Below the pieces are notes generated by a model, which saw only the letters and a program-made list of their open reading frames with translations, had not been told where the DNA came from and searched no databases. The translations under genes were made by a program, and so were the position numbers. From the NCBI GenBank assembly GCA_029567705.1, contig JAKPXC010000009.1:1-37122 (forward strand): a stretch of 37,122 bases of DNA, given 5' to 3'. Shown here in pieces: positions 27,065-34,824 of the stretch; the first letter of the stretch is position 1, and each line of letters begins with the position of its first letter. The stretch is from Candidatus Cloacimonadota bacterium. GTDB taxonomy: Bacteria; Cloacimonadota; Cloacimonadia; Cloacimonadales; Cloacimonadaceae.

Positions 27065-28360
27065 GTGGCTGAGATTAAATCAAAATACTTCCATGCAATT
27101 AATATTCTAACGGATAACTGCACCGGGTGTACCGCCTGTGTGAGGGTTTGCCCCACAGAAGCCATCCGGGTACGGAACCGTAAGGCCGAAATAGATCCCA
27201 ATCGTTGTATAGACTGCGGTAACTGCCTCACGGTATGCCAGTTTCATGCTATCATTCCCAAATCAGACTCACTCGAGATTCTGCAAAACTTCAAGCATCG
27301 CGTAGCAATAGTATCCAGCTCTTATGCGGGGCAGTTTACTGAGGATATCAGCTATAGCGCAGCCAAACAAGCCCTCTTTGCTCTGGGATTTGATGAAGTC
27401 TTTGAAGAATCCATGGTTACGGAATTCATGATCCGCATGATAAGGGAATATATCAGGGCAAACCGAGATAAGCGTCCCATCCTCTCCAGCAATTGTCCTG
27501 CTGTAGTGCGTTTGATTCAGGTTAAGTATCCCTCACTATTGCCCAATCTTTATCATCAGGAAGCCCCCATGAGCATTCTGACCCGGTATTTGAGGGAGAA
27601 GATTGTAGCCGAAAAAGGGTTGCAGGATTCTGAGCTGGGCATTTTCCTGATCGTACCCTGTGTGGCGCACGTTACAGCCGTTCATCAACCTGAAGGGGCT
27701 TACAAACATCTGCAGGACGGCGCATTTTCTATCGGAATGATTTATGGCAAGGTGCGGGAATATCTGAAGGATGCAGTGAATAACCCTGCCGATGTGGAGA
27801 CCTATAGCAAGGGGCTCACCTGGGCTCTGAGCGGAGTTCAGGCCGAGCTGGTGGATTGCGAGGATATTCGGGCGCTGTCCGTCAATGGCGTCGAGAATGT
27901 GAAAGATATTCTTTCCCGGGTGGAAGACCATTATCTGGACCAGTATGACTATATCGTCCTCAGAAGCTGCACAAATGGCTGTGTGGGCGGTTGCCTGAAC
28001 ATCGAGAATCCCTTTGTGGCTATGAGCCGGATAAAAAAGATCATCAAAGAAGCACCCGCCCGGGAGATCAACGTCGATCCTCTGGCAAAACTGAGTGAAG
28101 CAGGTGAATTCGACGTGGCGCCTTTGCAGCCGCGTTCTATAATGGAGCTTGATAAAGACATCAAGAATGCCATCAAGAAGATGAAGAAGATCAATGAGTT
28201 TCTGATCATGCTTCCTGGCCTGGATTGCAGCGCTTGCGGAAGCCCTTCCTGCTATGCTCTGGCCGAAGATATCGTGCAGGGCAAAGCTTCCATCGATGAT
28301 TGTGTGGTGCTCTTGAAACGCCACAACCGGGAAGAAGCAGATTCCGAATATAACGAATAG
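27065..28360 (+). CDS. HydS-like (group C/D-type, putatively sensory) [FeFe]-hydrogenase with N-terminal 2[4Fe-4S] and C-terminal Fe-S (CxxCxxxxC) domain
   Basis: GTG start. CTGCTACVRVCPTEA/CIDCGNCLTVC; H-cluster-like motifs SSNCPAV, VPCVAH, RSCTNGCVGGCLNIENP; GLDCSACGSPSCYALAEDIV. Confidence 0.9.
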   Translation: MAEIKSKYFHAINILTDNCTGCTACVRVCPTEAIRVRNRKAEIDPNRCIDCGNCLTVCQFHAIIPKSDSLEILQNFKHRVAIVSSSYAGQFTEDISYSAAKQALFALGFDEVFEESMVTEFMIRMIREYIRANRDKRPILSSNCPAVVRLIQVKYPSLLPNLYHQEAPMSILTRYLREKIVAEKGLQDSELGIFLIVPCVAHVTAVHQPEGAYKHLQDGAFSIGMIYGKVREYLKDAVNNPADVETYSKGLTWALSGVQAELVDCEDIRALSVNGVENVKDILSRVEDHYLDQYDYIVLRSCTNGCVGGCLNIENPFVAMSRIKKIIKEAPAREINVDPLAKLSEAGEFDVAPLQPRSIMELDKDIKNAIKKMKKINEFLIMLPGLDCSACGSPSCYALAEDIVQGKASIDDCVVLLKRHNREEADSEYNE

Positions 28361-28370
28361 GAGAAATCTA

Positions 28371-28712
28371 ATGATAACTTTAAAGGACTATTTGGCAGCA
28401 ATTGGCGGCCATAACCTCACCCCCGGGATTGATCCCGAAAAGATACAGATCAAGGGTGCATATGTCTCCGATATGCTTTCCGATGTGATGGGAAACGGCA
28501 AAGCCGAATTGATTTGGATCACCATCATGAAGCATCTTAATGTGATAGCGGTTGCTTCTATGACCTCAATCCCTGCGGTGCTTTTTGCCAAGGGAGTGGT
28601 TCCGGAAGCTTCGGTGATTGAGAAAGCTCTGGAAGAAGACGTCTGCCTCATTACCAGCCCGTTGAGCACATTTGATCTGGCAGGCATCCTGTATAAGATG
28701 CTGGGTTTATAA
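28371..28712 (+). CDS. DRTGG domain protein
   Basis: KGAYVSDMLSDVMGNGKAELIWITIMKHLNVIAVASM; embedded in the hydrogenase gene run. Confidence 0.82.
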   Translation: MITLKDYLAAIGGHNLTPGIDPEKIQIKGAYVSDMLSDVMGNGKAELIWITIMKHLNVIAVASMTSIPAVLFAKGVVPEASVIEKALEEDVCLITSPLSTFDLAGILYKMLGL

Positions 28713-28722
28713 CTGCCTCTAG

Positions 28723-29457
28723 ATGCGAATATTTGCCTGTGATCTGCACATTCACTCAGTGCTATCTCCCTGCGGAGGGCTAGAAATGTCCCCCAGGGAT
28801 CTAGTGTCCAGAGCGAGAAGCTTGTCCATTGATTGGATCGCAATCACAGATCATAACTCCATGGCCAATTGTGCCGCCTATGCCTCAGTGGCAAAAGAGG
28901 CGGGCTTAGCTTTTAGCTGGGGAGTAGAGCTTCAGACCTCTGAAGAAATCCATCTTTTGGTGTATTTTGATGATGCTGATGCGGCGCAAGCATTTGATAA
29001 GGAGCTATATGCATCGCTTCTGCCTCTGGAGAATGATCCGGATTTCTTGGGTGACCAAGTTGTTATTGACGAAAATGAGCAGATTCTAAGAATGGAAAAC
29101 CGTGCTCTGATCAATTCCTCGCTATGGGATCTGACTGAAGCCTGCGAGAAAGCCCGCAGTTTTGGCGGTTATGTGGTGCCAGCACATGTGGATGCGGGAG
29201 CCAACAGCATCCTGAGTCAATTGGGTATGATGCCGGAAGAACCGAGTTTTGATGCCTTTGGCATCACGGCAGGTTTGGATACCGCCAAGTTCGTCTTGCG
29301 TAATCCCTGGTTCAAGGGGAAGAGCCTGCTGCGAAGCAGCGATGCCCACTATTTGGCAGATTTGGGCACGGGAATAGCCAGAATCCGATGCCAGGAGCCA
29401 TCCGTAAAGGAACTCAGGCTGGCTTGCTTGAGCCTTGATGATAGAAGATTAGAATAA
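28723..29457 (+). CDS. PHP domain-containing metal-dependent hydrolase/phosphatase-like protein
   Basis: CDLHIHSVLSPCGG, AITDHNSM, VVPAHVDAG, RSSDAHYLADLG. Confidence 0.9.
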   Translation: MRIFACDLHIHSVLSPCGGLEMSPRDLVSRARSLSIDWIAITDHNSMANCAAYASVAKEAGLAFSWGVELQTSEEIHLLVYFDDADAAQAFDKELYASLLPLENDPDFLGDQVVIDENEQILRMENRALINSSLWDLTEACEKARSFGGYVVPAHVDAGANSILSQLGMMPEEPSFDAFGITAGLDTAKFVLRNPWFKGKSLLRSSDAHYLADLGTGIARIRCQEPSVKELRLACLSLDDRRLE

Positions 29458-29480
29458 AAAAAAATAGATAAGGAGGAGAA

Positions 29481-29963
29481 ATGACTCCCTCGAATCAGTT
29501 TGACAACAAACTCTATGAACAGCTTAAGGCTGTGATTGCCGAGAAGAAAGAACTTCAGAACCCGGTGATCGAGATCCTGAGGATAGCCCAGGAGATTTTT
29601 GGCTATCTGCCCATAGAAGTGCAGGAATTCATTGCCAATGAGCTGGGAATTCCGGCCAGCAAAGTCTATGGGATAGTAACCTTTTACAACTTCTTCTCAA
29701 TGAAGCCCCGCGGCAAGTACATCATCAATGTCTGCACCGGTACAGCTTGCTTTGTGAAGGGTGCTCCCCGCCTGATCACCATGCTCACGGATCAACTGGG
29801 TATCCAAATGGGTGAGACCTCTCCCGATGGCAAGTTCAGCTTGAATTCTGTGCGCTGCGTTGGTGCCTGCTCTTTGGCTCCGGTCTTTGTGATCGGCGAA
29901 GAGACTTATGGCCGCATCGATACCAAGGACAAGATCGTACAAATACTGAAACAATACGAGTAA
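29481..29963 (+). CDS. hydC: NuoE/HydC-type [2Fe-2S] subunit of bifurcating hydrogenase
   Basis: SKVYGIVTFYNFFSMKPRGKYIINVCTGTACFVKGA...VRCVGACSLAPV; four Cys ligands. Confidence 0.93.
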   Translation: MTPSNQFDNKLYEQLKAVIAEKKELQNPVIEILRIAQEIFGYLPIEVQEFIANELGIPASKVYGIVTFYNFFSMKPRGKYIINVCTGTACFVKGAPRLITMLTDQLGIQMGETSPDGKFSLNSVRCVGACSLAPVFVIGEETYGRIDTKDKIVQILKQYE

Positions 29964-29975
29964 GCGGATAGAGCT

Positions 29976-30545
29976 ATGCAAGATATCTCCTTGCACCTTT
30001 TGGACGTGATCGAGAATTCCGTTCGTGCCGGTGCAAAACAGGTTAAACTCCGGGTTATCCAGGATATCAGATCCAATCTTTTGCGTCTGATCATTGAGGA
30101 TAATGGTGTCGGTATGGATTCCGAGACCTTGGACATGGCTCAAAACCCCTTTTACACTACGAAAGAGGAAAGGGAAAAGAAAGTCGGGCTGGGAATTCCG
30201 CTCTTCAAACAGAATGCCGAGCTCTGTGAAGGCTCTTTCAATATAGCCAGCGAGCCGGGCTTTGGCACTGTGATGACGGTGGATTTCACCCTGGATCATA
30301 TAGACAGAATGCCTCTGGGTAACCTCAAAGACACTCTCTTGGGATCCATGATAGGCCATCCGGAAGTGGATTTTTACGTGAATCTGATCTATCAAAGCGG
30401 GTGCTGCAAACAAAGCTTCCTCTTTGATACTGCTGCAATTAAAGAAGAGCTGGGAGACATCCCGCTCACATATCCCGATGTGATAGAATACATCGATCAA
30501 TCATTATTAGAAGGAATACAAAATACAAGGATGGAGGATGTCTGA
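29976..30545 (+). CDS. histidine-kinase-like ATPase (HATPase_c) protein
   Basis: LHLLDVIENSVRAGA N-box, IIEDNGVGMD, PFYTTKEEREKKVGLGIPLF. Confidence 0.9.
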   Translation: MQDISLHLLDVIENSVRAGAKQVKLRVIQDIRSNLLRLIIEDNGVGMDSETLDMAQNPFYTTKEEREKKVGLGIPLFKQNAELCEGSFNIASEPGFGTVMTVDFTLDHIDRMPLGNLKDTLLGSMIGHPEVDFYVNLIYQSGCCKQSFLFDTAAIKEELGDIPLTYPDVIEYIDQSLLEGIQNTRMEDV

Positions 30546-30910
30546 TGAAAACACTGGCAGACCTTAAGAAAATTCGCGAGAAAGCTCAGGAAGAAATGAA
30601 GCTTCGCGGTGGTAACGTTCGTATGAAGATAGTGGTGGGGATGGGAACATCCGGCATCGCTATGGGTGCCCGCGAAGTCATGAAAACCTTCCTGGAAGAG
30701 ATCTCCAATCGAAGCCTGACTGATGTCCTGGTGACACAGACAGGGGAAAAAGGGCTTTCATCTATGGAACCTGTGGTGGATGTGATCGAAGAAGGTAAAG
30801 AAAAAGTTACCTACGGCAACATGAGCCCGGAAAAAGTCAAGAAAGTGGTGGTAGAACATATCGTTAATGGCAGAATAGTCTCCGAATACGTAGTCGCCAC
30901 AGGCAACTAA
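30545..30910 (+). CDS. HndB-like thioredoxin-fold ferredoxin homologue lacking all cysteines
   Basis: KIVVGMGTSGIAMGAREVM...VTQTGEKGLSSMEPVVDV matches the HndB/(2Fe-2S) ferredoxin layout, but no Cys residues are present. Confidence 0.85.
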   Translation: MKTLADLKKIREKAQEEMKLRGGNVRMKIVVGMGTSGIAMGAREVMKTFLEEISNRSLTDVLVTQTGEKGLSSMEPVVDVIEEGKEKVTYGNMSPEKVKKVVVEHIVNGRIVSEYVVATGN

Positions 30911-30921
30911 GGGGGCTGGGA

Positions 30922-32775
30922 ATGTCACTCAAACGTATCGATCTCCTGATCTGCTGTGGATCCGGTTGTGTATCAGCCGGAGCTTTGAAGATTAAGGAGA
31001 GGTTCTTCCAAGTTCTCTCTGAGAAAGGGCTAAGCCACGAAATCAATATCATCGAAACCGGTTGCATGGGCCCTTGTGATTATGGCCCTGTGATGGTGAT
31101 CTATCCAGAAGGAATCTTCTACAAGAAGGTTACTCCGGAAGATGTCGATGAGATTGTCTCCGAGCACTTCGAGAAAGGACGCCCCGTCAAGAGACTTATG
31201 CTGCAGGATGAAGAAACTACCATTGCTGCACACAAAGACGTACCTTTCTACCAGAAGCAAGTGAAAGTTGCTCTGGAGAACTGCGGCTACATCGATCCCG
31301 AAAGTCTGGATGAGTACATCGCTACCGGTGGTTATGAGGCACTGGGAAGAGTTCTCACCGAAATGCAACCCCTGGATGTGATCGAAATCATCAAAGCCTC
31401 CGGCCTGCGCGGTCGTGGCGGTGGTGGGTTCCCCACTCACATCAAGTGGAAAATGGTGCACGATGCCAAGGCAGACCAGAAATATTACATCTGCAATGGT
31501 GACGAAGGAGATCCCGGAGCCTTTATGGACAGGTCTCTTTTGGAAGGCGATCCTCACAGAATCCTGGAAGGGATGATGATAGGTGCCTATGCCATGGGCG
31601 CTTCCAGAGGTTTCCTCTATATCCGTGCCGAGTATCCCCTGGCCATTGCCCGTATCAAGAATGCCATCAAACAGGCCAAAGAATACGGTCTTATGGGTGA
31701 GAATATCTTTGGCACCAGCTTCTGCTTCGATGCCGAAGTTCGCACCGGAGCCGGTGCTTTCGTTTGTGGTGAAGAGATGGCTCTGATCCACTCCATCGAA
31801 GGTAACCGCGGTAATCCCACCCCGAAACCTCCCTATCCTGCCGTGAGCGGTTTGTGGGGCAAGCCCACAGTCGTGAACAATGTCGAAACCCTCGGCAATA
31901 TACCCACCATTGTCCGTAAAGGGGCAGAATGGTTCTCTTCCATGGGAACTGCCACCTCCAAAGGCACCAAGGTCTTTGCCCTCACCGGTGATATCAAAAA
32001 CACCGGTCTGGTCGAAGTACCAATGGGTATCACCCTTCGCGATCTGATCTTCGACGTGGGTGGCGGTATGGTGGAAGGACGCAAGTTCAAAGCCGTGCAG
32101 TTGGGTGGACCCTCCGGAGGTTGCCTCACCACAGAACATCTCGATGTGCCCGTCGATTATGAGACCCTTAAAGAAAAGGGTGCCATGATGGGTTCCGGTG
32201 GTGTGATCGTGATGAACGACCAAAAGTGCATGGTCAATGTGGCCAAGTTCTTCATGGATTTCTGCGTGGAAGAATCCTGTGGGAAGTGCTCTCCCTGCCG
32301 GATTGGTCTCAAGCAAATGTACGAGATCCTGGTTCGTATCACCGATGGTAACGGCCGCGAAGGCGATATTGAGGAACTGATCAGACTCGGTGAATCAATC
32401 GGCAAGCTCTCGCTCTGTGGTCTGGGACAGACTGCTCCAAATCCTGTTCTCAGCACCATCCGTTACTTCCGCAATGAATACGAAGCCCACATTCGCGATA
32501 AAGCCTGCGCCACCAAAGTCTGTCTGCCTTTGATGCACTTTAGTATCGACAAGAACAAATGCATCGGCTGCTCACTCTGTGCCCGCAAATGTCCCGTGAA
32601 CTGCATAACCGGTTCCCGCGAAGAAAAATATACCATCCACCAGTTGGATTGCATTAAGTGTGGCAATTGCCAGGAAGTATGCCCCGTGAAAGCCGTTGAA
32701 CGTATCCCCGGCATGCATCCTGAAGTAATCGCCCATAAAGAAGCAGAAAAGAAACGTCTCGAAGCCGAAGATTAA
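30922..32775 (+). CDS. hydB: HydB/HndC-type NuoF flavoprotein with N-terminal Trx-like [2Fe-2S] and C-terminal 2[4Fe-4S] domains
   Basis: CCGSGC/GCMGPC, GRGGGGFPTHIKW, GDEGDPGAFMDRSLLEGDPH, ESCGKCSPCRIGL, CIGCSLCARKCPVNC/CIKCGNCQEVCPVKA. Confidence 0.95.
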   Translation: MSLKRIDLLICCGSGCVSAGALKIKERFFQVLSEKGLSHEINIIETGCMGPCDYGPVMVIYPEGIFYKKVTPEDVDEIVSEHFEKGRPVKRLMLQDEETTIAAHKDVPFYQKQVKVALENCGYIDPESLDEYIATGGYEALGRVLTEMQPLDVIEIIKASGLRGRGGGGFPTHIKWKMVHDAKADQKYYICNGDEGDPGAFMDRSLLEGDPHRILEGMMIGAYAMGASRGFLYIRAEYPLAIARIKNAIKQAKEYGLMGENIFGTSFCFDAEVRTGAGAFVCGEEMALIHSIEGNRGNPTPKPPYPAVSGLWGKPTVVNNVETLGNIPTIVRKGAEWFSSMGTATSKGTKVFALTGDIKNTGLVEVPMGITLRDLIFDVGGGMVEGRKFKAVQLGGPSGGCLTTEHLDVPVDYETLKEKGAMMGSGGVIVMNDQKCMVNVAKFFMDFCVEESCGKCSPCRIGLKQMYEILVRITDGNGREGDIEELIRLGESIGKLSLCGLGQTAPNPVLSTIRYFRNEYEAHIRDKACATKVCLPLMHFSIDKNKCIGCSLCARKCPVNCITGSREEKYTIHQLDCIKCGNCQEVCPVKAVERIPGMHPEVIAHKEAEKKRLEAED

Positions 32776-32784
32776 GGAGTACTT

Positions 32785-33240
32785 ATGTACAAAGAAATCT
32801 GCAGTAAATACGCTCCAAGCAAAGACAACCTGATCTACATTCTGCACGAGATTCAGGATACTCACCCGCAGCACTACATCTCTGAAGATGCCGTGCAGGC
32901 CGTGGCGGAGTACCTTAATATAACCGCGAACCACATCTATGGCGTGCTGACTTTTTACTCCATGTACAGCACGAAACCCCGTGGTCGCAACATCATCCGC
33001 CTCTGCGAATCACCACCCTGTTATATCAAAGGCAGCGACAACATCCTCCGCAAGCTCAAAATAGAGCTGGGCGTGGAAGTCGGCGGTACTAGCAAGGATG
33101 GAGATTTTACCCTCGAGCTCTGTGCTTGCCTGGGTGTATGCGGAAACGCCCCTGTGATGATGATCAACGACGATGTCTATGGTGATCTCACAGAAGAGAA
33201 GGTTGAGGAAATCCTTGAGAAAATCAGGAGGAAGAGATAA
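32785..33240 (+). CDS. second NuoE-type [2Fe-2S] subunit
   Basis: NHIYGVLTFYSMYSTKPRGRNIIRLCESPPCYIKGS...CACLGVCGNAPVMMI. Confidence 0.93.
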   Translation: MYKEICSKYAPSKDNLIYILHEIQDTHPQHYISEDAVQAVAEYLNITANHIYGVLTFYSMYSTKPRGRNIIRLCESPPCYIKGSDNILRKLKIELGVEVGGTSKDGDFTLELCACLGVCGNAPVMMINDDVYGDLTEEKVEEILEKIRRKR

Positions 33241-34802
33241 TGAAGTTCTATCGTAATCACGTCCTCATCGGTATCAGCGAAATGGCTATCCAAGCCGGAG
33301 TGGAAGACTTTGTCAAAGCCTTCCGCAATGAGCTGGCCAAAGCTGATCTCACGGAAGAGATCAACGTTCTGGAAACCGGTCCCTTGGGCTTCTTCGGTAA
33401 AGGCATCTGCCTTACCGTCTATCCTGAAAACATCAATTACACTGATGTCAAACTTGAAGATGTTCAGGAGCTGGTTAGCGAGCATTTCCTCAAAGGCAGA
33501 CCGGTTACCCGTCTTACCCTGGAATCCGGCTTAAAGTTCAGCCCCAAGTTCAACTATGAAAGCCGCATTGTTCTGCGCAATTCCGGTATTATCGATCCCG
33601 AAAGCATTGATGAATACATCGGTGCCGGTGGATACGAAGCCTGGGAAAAAGCCCTCACCCAGATGCAACCCACAGACATCGTGAACGAGATGAAAGCCTC
33701 GGGATTGCGTGGCCGTGGCGGTGCAGGATTTCCCACCGGTTTGAAGTGGAGCTTCACAGCTCCTCTCCAGGCAGAGCAGAAGTATGTGGTCGTTAATGCC
33801 GACGAAGGCGAGCCCGGCACATTCAAAGACCGTTTGATCATGGAAGGTGACCCGCATCAGCTCTTGGAAGGCATCATGATCTGTGCCCGAGCCATCGGAG
33901 CCACCAAAGCCTGGATCTACATACGCGGTGAATACAAGCTCTGTATCGAACGCTTGCGCCATGCCATCAAGCAAGCCACAGAATATGGCATCCTGGGCAA
34001 GAACATCTTCGAAAGCGGCTTTGATCTCGAGATAGACCTCAAGATCGGTGCCGGAGCTTATGTCTGCGGTGAAGAAACTGCTCTCATCGAATCCCTCGAA
34101 GGCAACCGCGGTAATCCCCGCTGGAAACCACCCTTCCCGGGAGTTAAAGGCCTCTGGCAATGCCCCACAGTCGTGAACAACGTTGAAACCCTGGCCAACG
34201 TTCCCTGGATCATCAAAAATGGCGCTGAAGCTTACAAACAGCATGGCACCCCTGAATGTTCTGGAACCAAGGTTTACACCATTCTGGGTGACGTTGCTCA
34301 CCCCGGTCTCTGCGAAATTGATATGGGCACCACTTTGCGTACCATTATCAACGAATACGCCGGTGGCATGAAGAAAGGCTTCAAGTTCAAAGCTGCGCTG
34401 GTTGGTGGAGCTGCAGGTATGATCCTTCCCGATCGTCTTCTAGATGTGAAGATGGATTTTGCCAGCCTCAATCAATATGCTGCCGTACTTGGCAGCGGAG
34501 CCATCCTGGTGATGAACGAGCATCAGAGCATAGTCGATATGCTCTGGAGCATCCTGCGTTTCTTCCGTCATGAATCCTGCGGCAAATGCGCCCCCTGCCG
34601 AAACGGTTCCCAACAGCTTTACAAGCTGATCACCAAGATCAAAAGCGGTAAAGGAAGCTGGGAAGACGTTGAACTGATGCAAAGCATTGCAGAAACTATG
34701 CTGAACACCTCGTTCTGCGCCCTCGGACAATCCCCGATTATGGCCATCCGCAGCGCAATCGAGAATTTCAAAGATGAATTCATCGAAATTACGAATAAAT
34801 AA
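33240..34802 (+). CDS. second NuoF-type flavoprotein, no C-terminal ferredoxin domain and no Cys ligands in N-terminal Trx-like domain
   Basis: GRGGAGFPTGLKW, NADEGEPGTFKDR, GAYVCGEETALIESLEG, ESCGKCAPCRNG; N-terminus VLIGISEMAIQAG...ETGPLGFFGKG. Confidence 0.94.
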   Translation: MKFYRNHVLIGISEMAIQAGVEDFVKAFRNELAKADLTEEINVLETGPLGFFGKGICLTVYPENINYTDVKLEDVQELVSEHFLKGRPVTRLTLESGLKFSPKFNYESRIVLRNSGIIDPESIDEYIGAGGYEAWEKALTQMQPTDIVNEMKASGLRGRGGAGFPTGLKWSFTAPLQAEQKYVVVNADEGEPGTFKDRLIMEGDPHQLLEGIMICARAIGATKAWIYIRGEYKLCIERLRHAIKQATEYGILGKNIFESGFDLEIDLKIGAGAYVCGEETALIESLEGNRGNPRWKPPFPGVKGLWQCPTVVNNVETLANVPWIIKNGAEAYKQHGTPECSGTKVYTILGDVAHPGLCEIDMGTTLRTIINEYAGGMKKGFKFKAALVGGAAGMILPDRLLDVKMDFASLNQYAAVLGSGAILVMNEHQSIVDMLWSILRFFRHESCGKCAPCRNGSQQLYKLITKIKSGKGSWEDVELMQSIAETMLNTSFCALGQSPIMAIRSAIENFKDEFIEITNK

Positions 34803-34824
34803 AGATACAAAGAGGATTTGAACT

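Noticed and set aside
31030-32316. 428-aa minus-strand ORF in hydB
   Set aside because: Antisense shadow of a strongly conserved flavoprotein gene.
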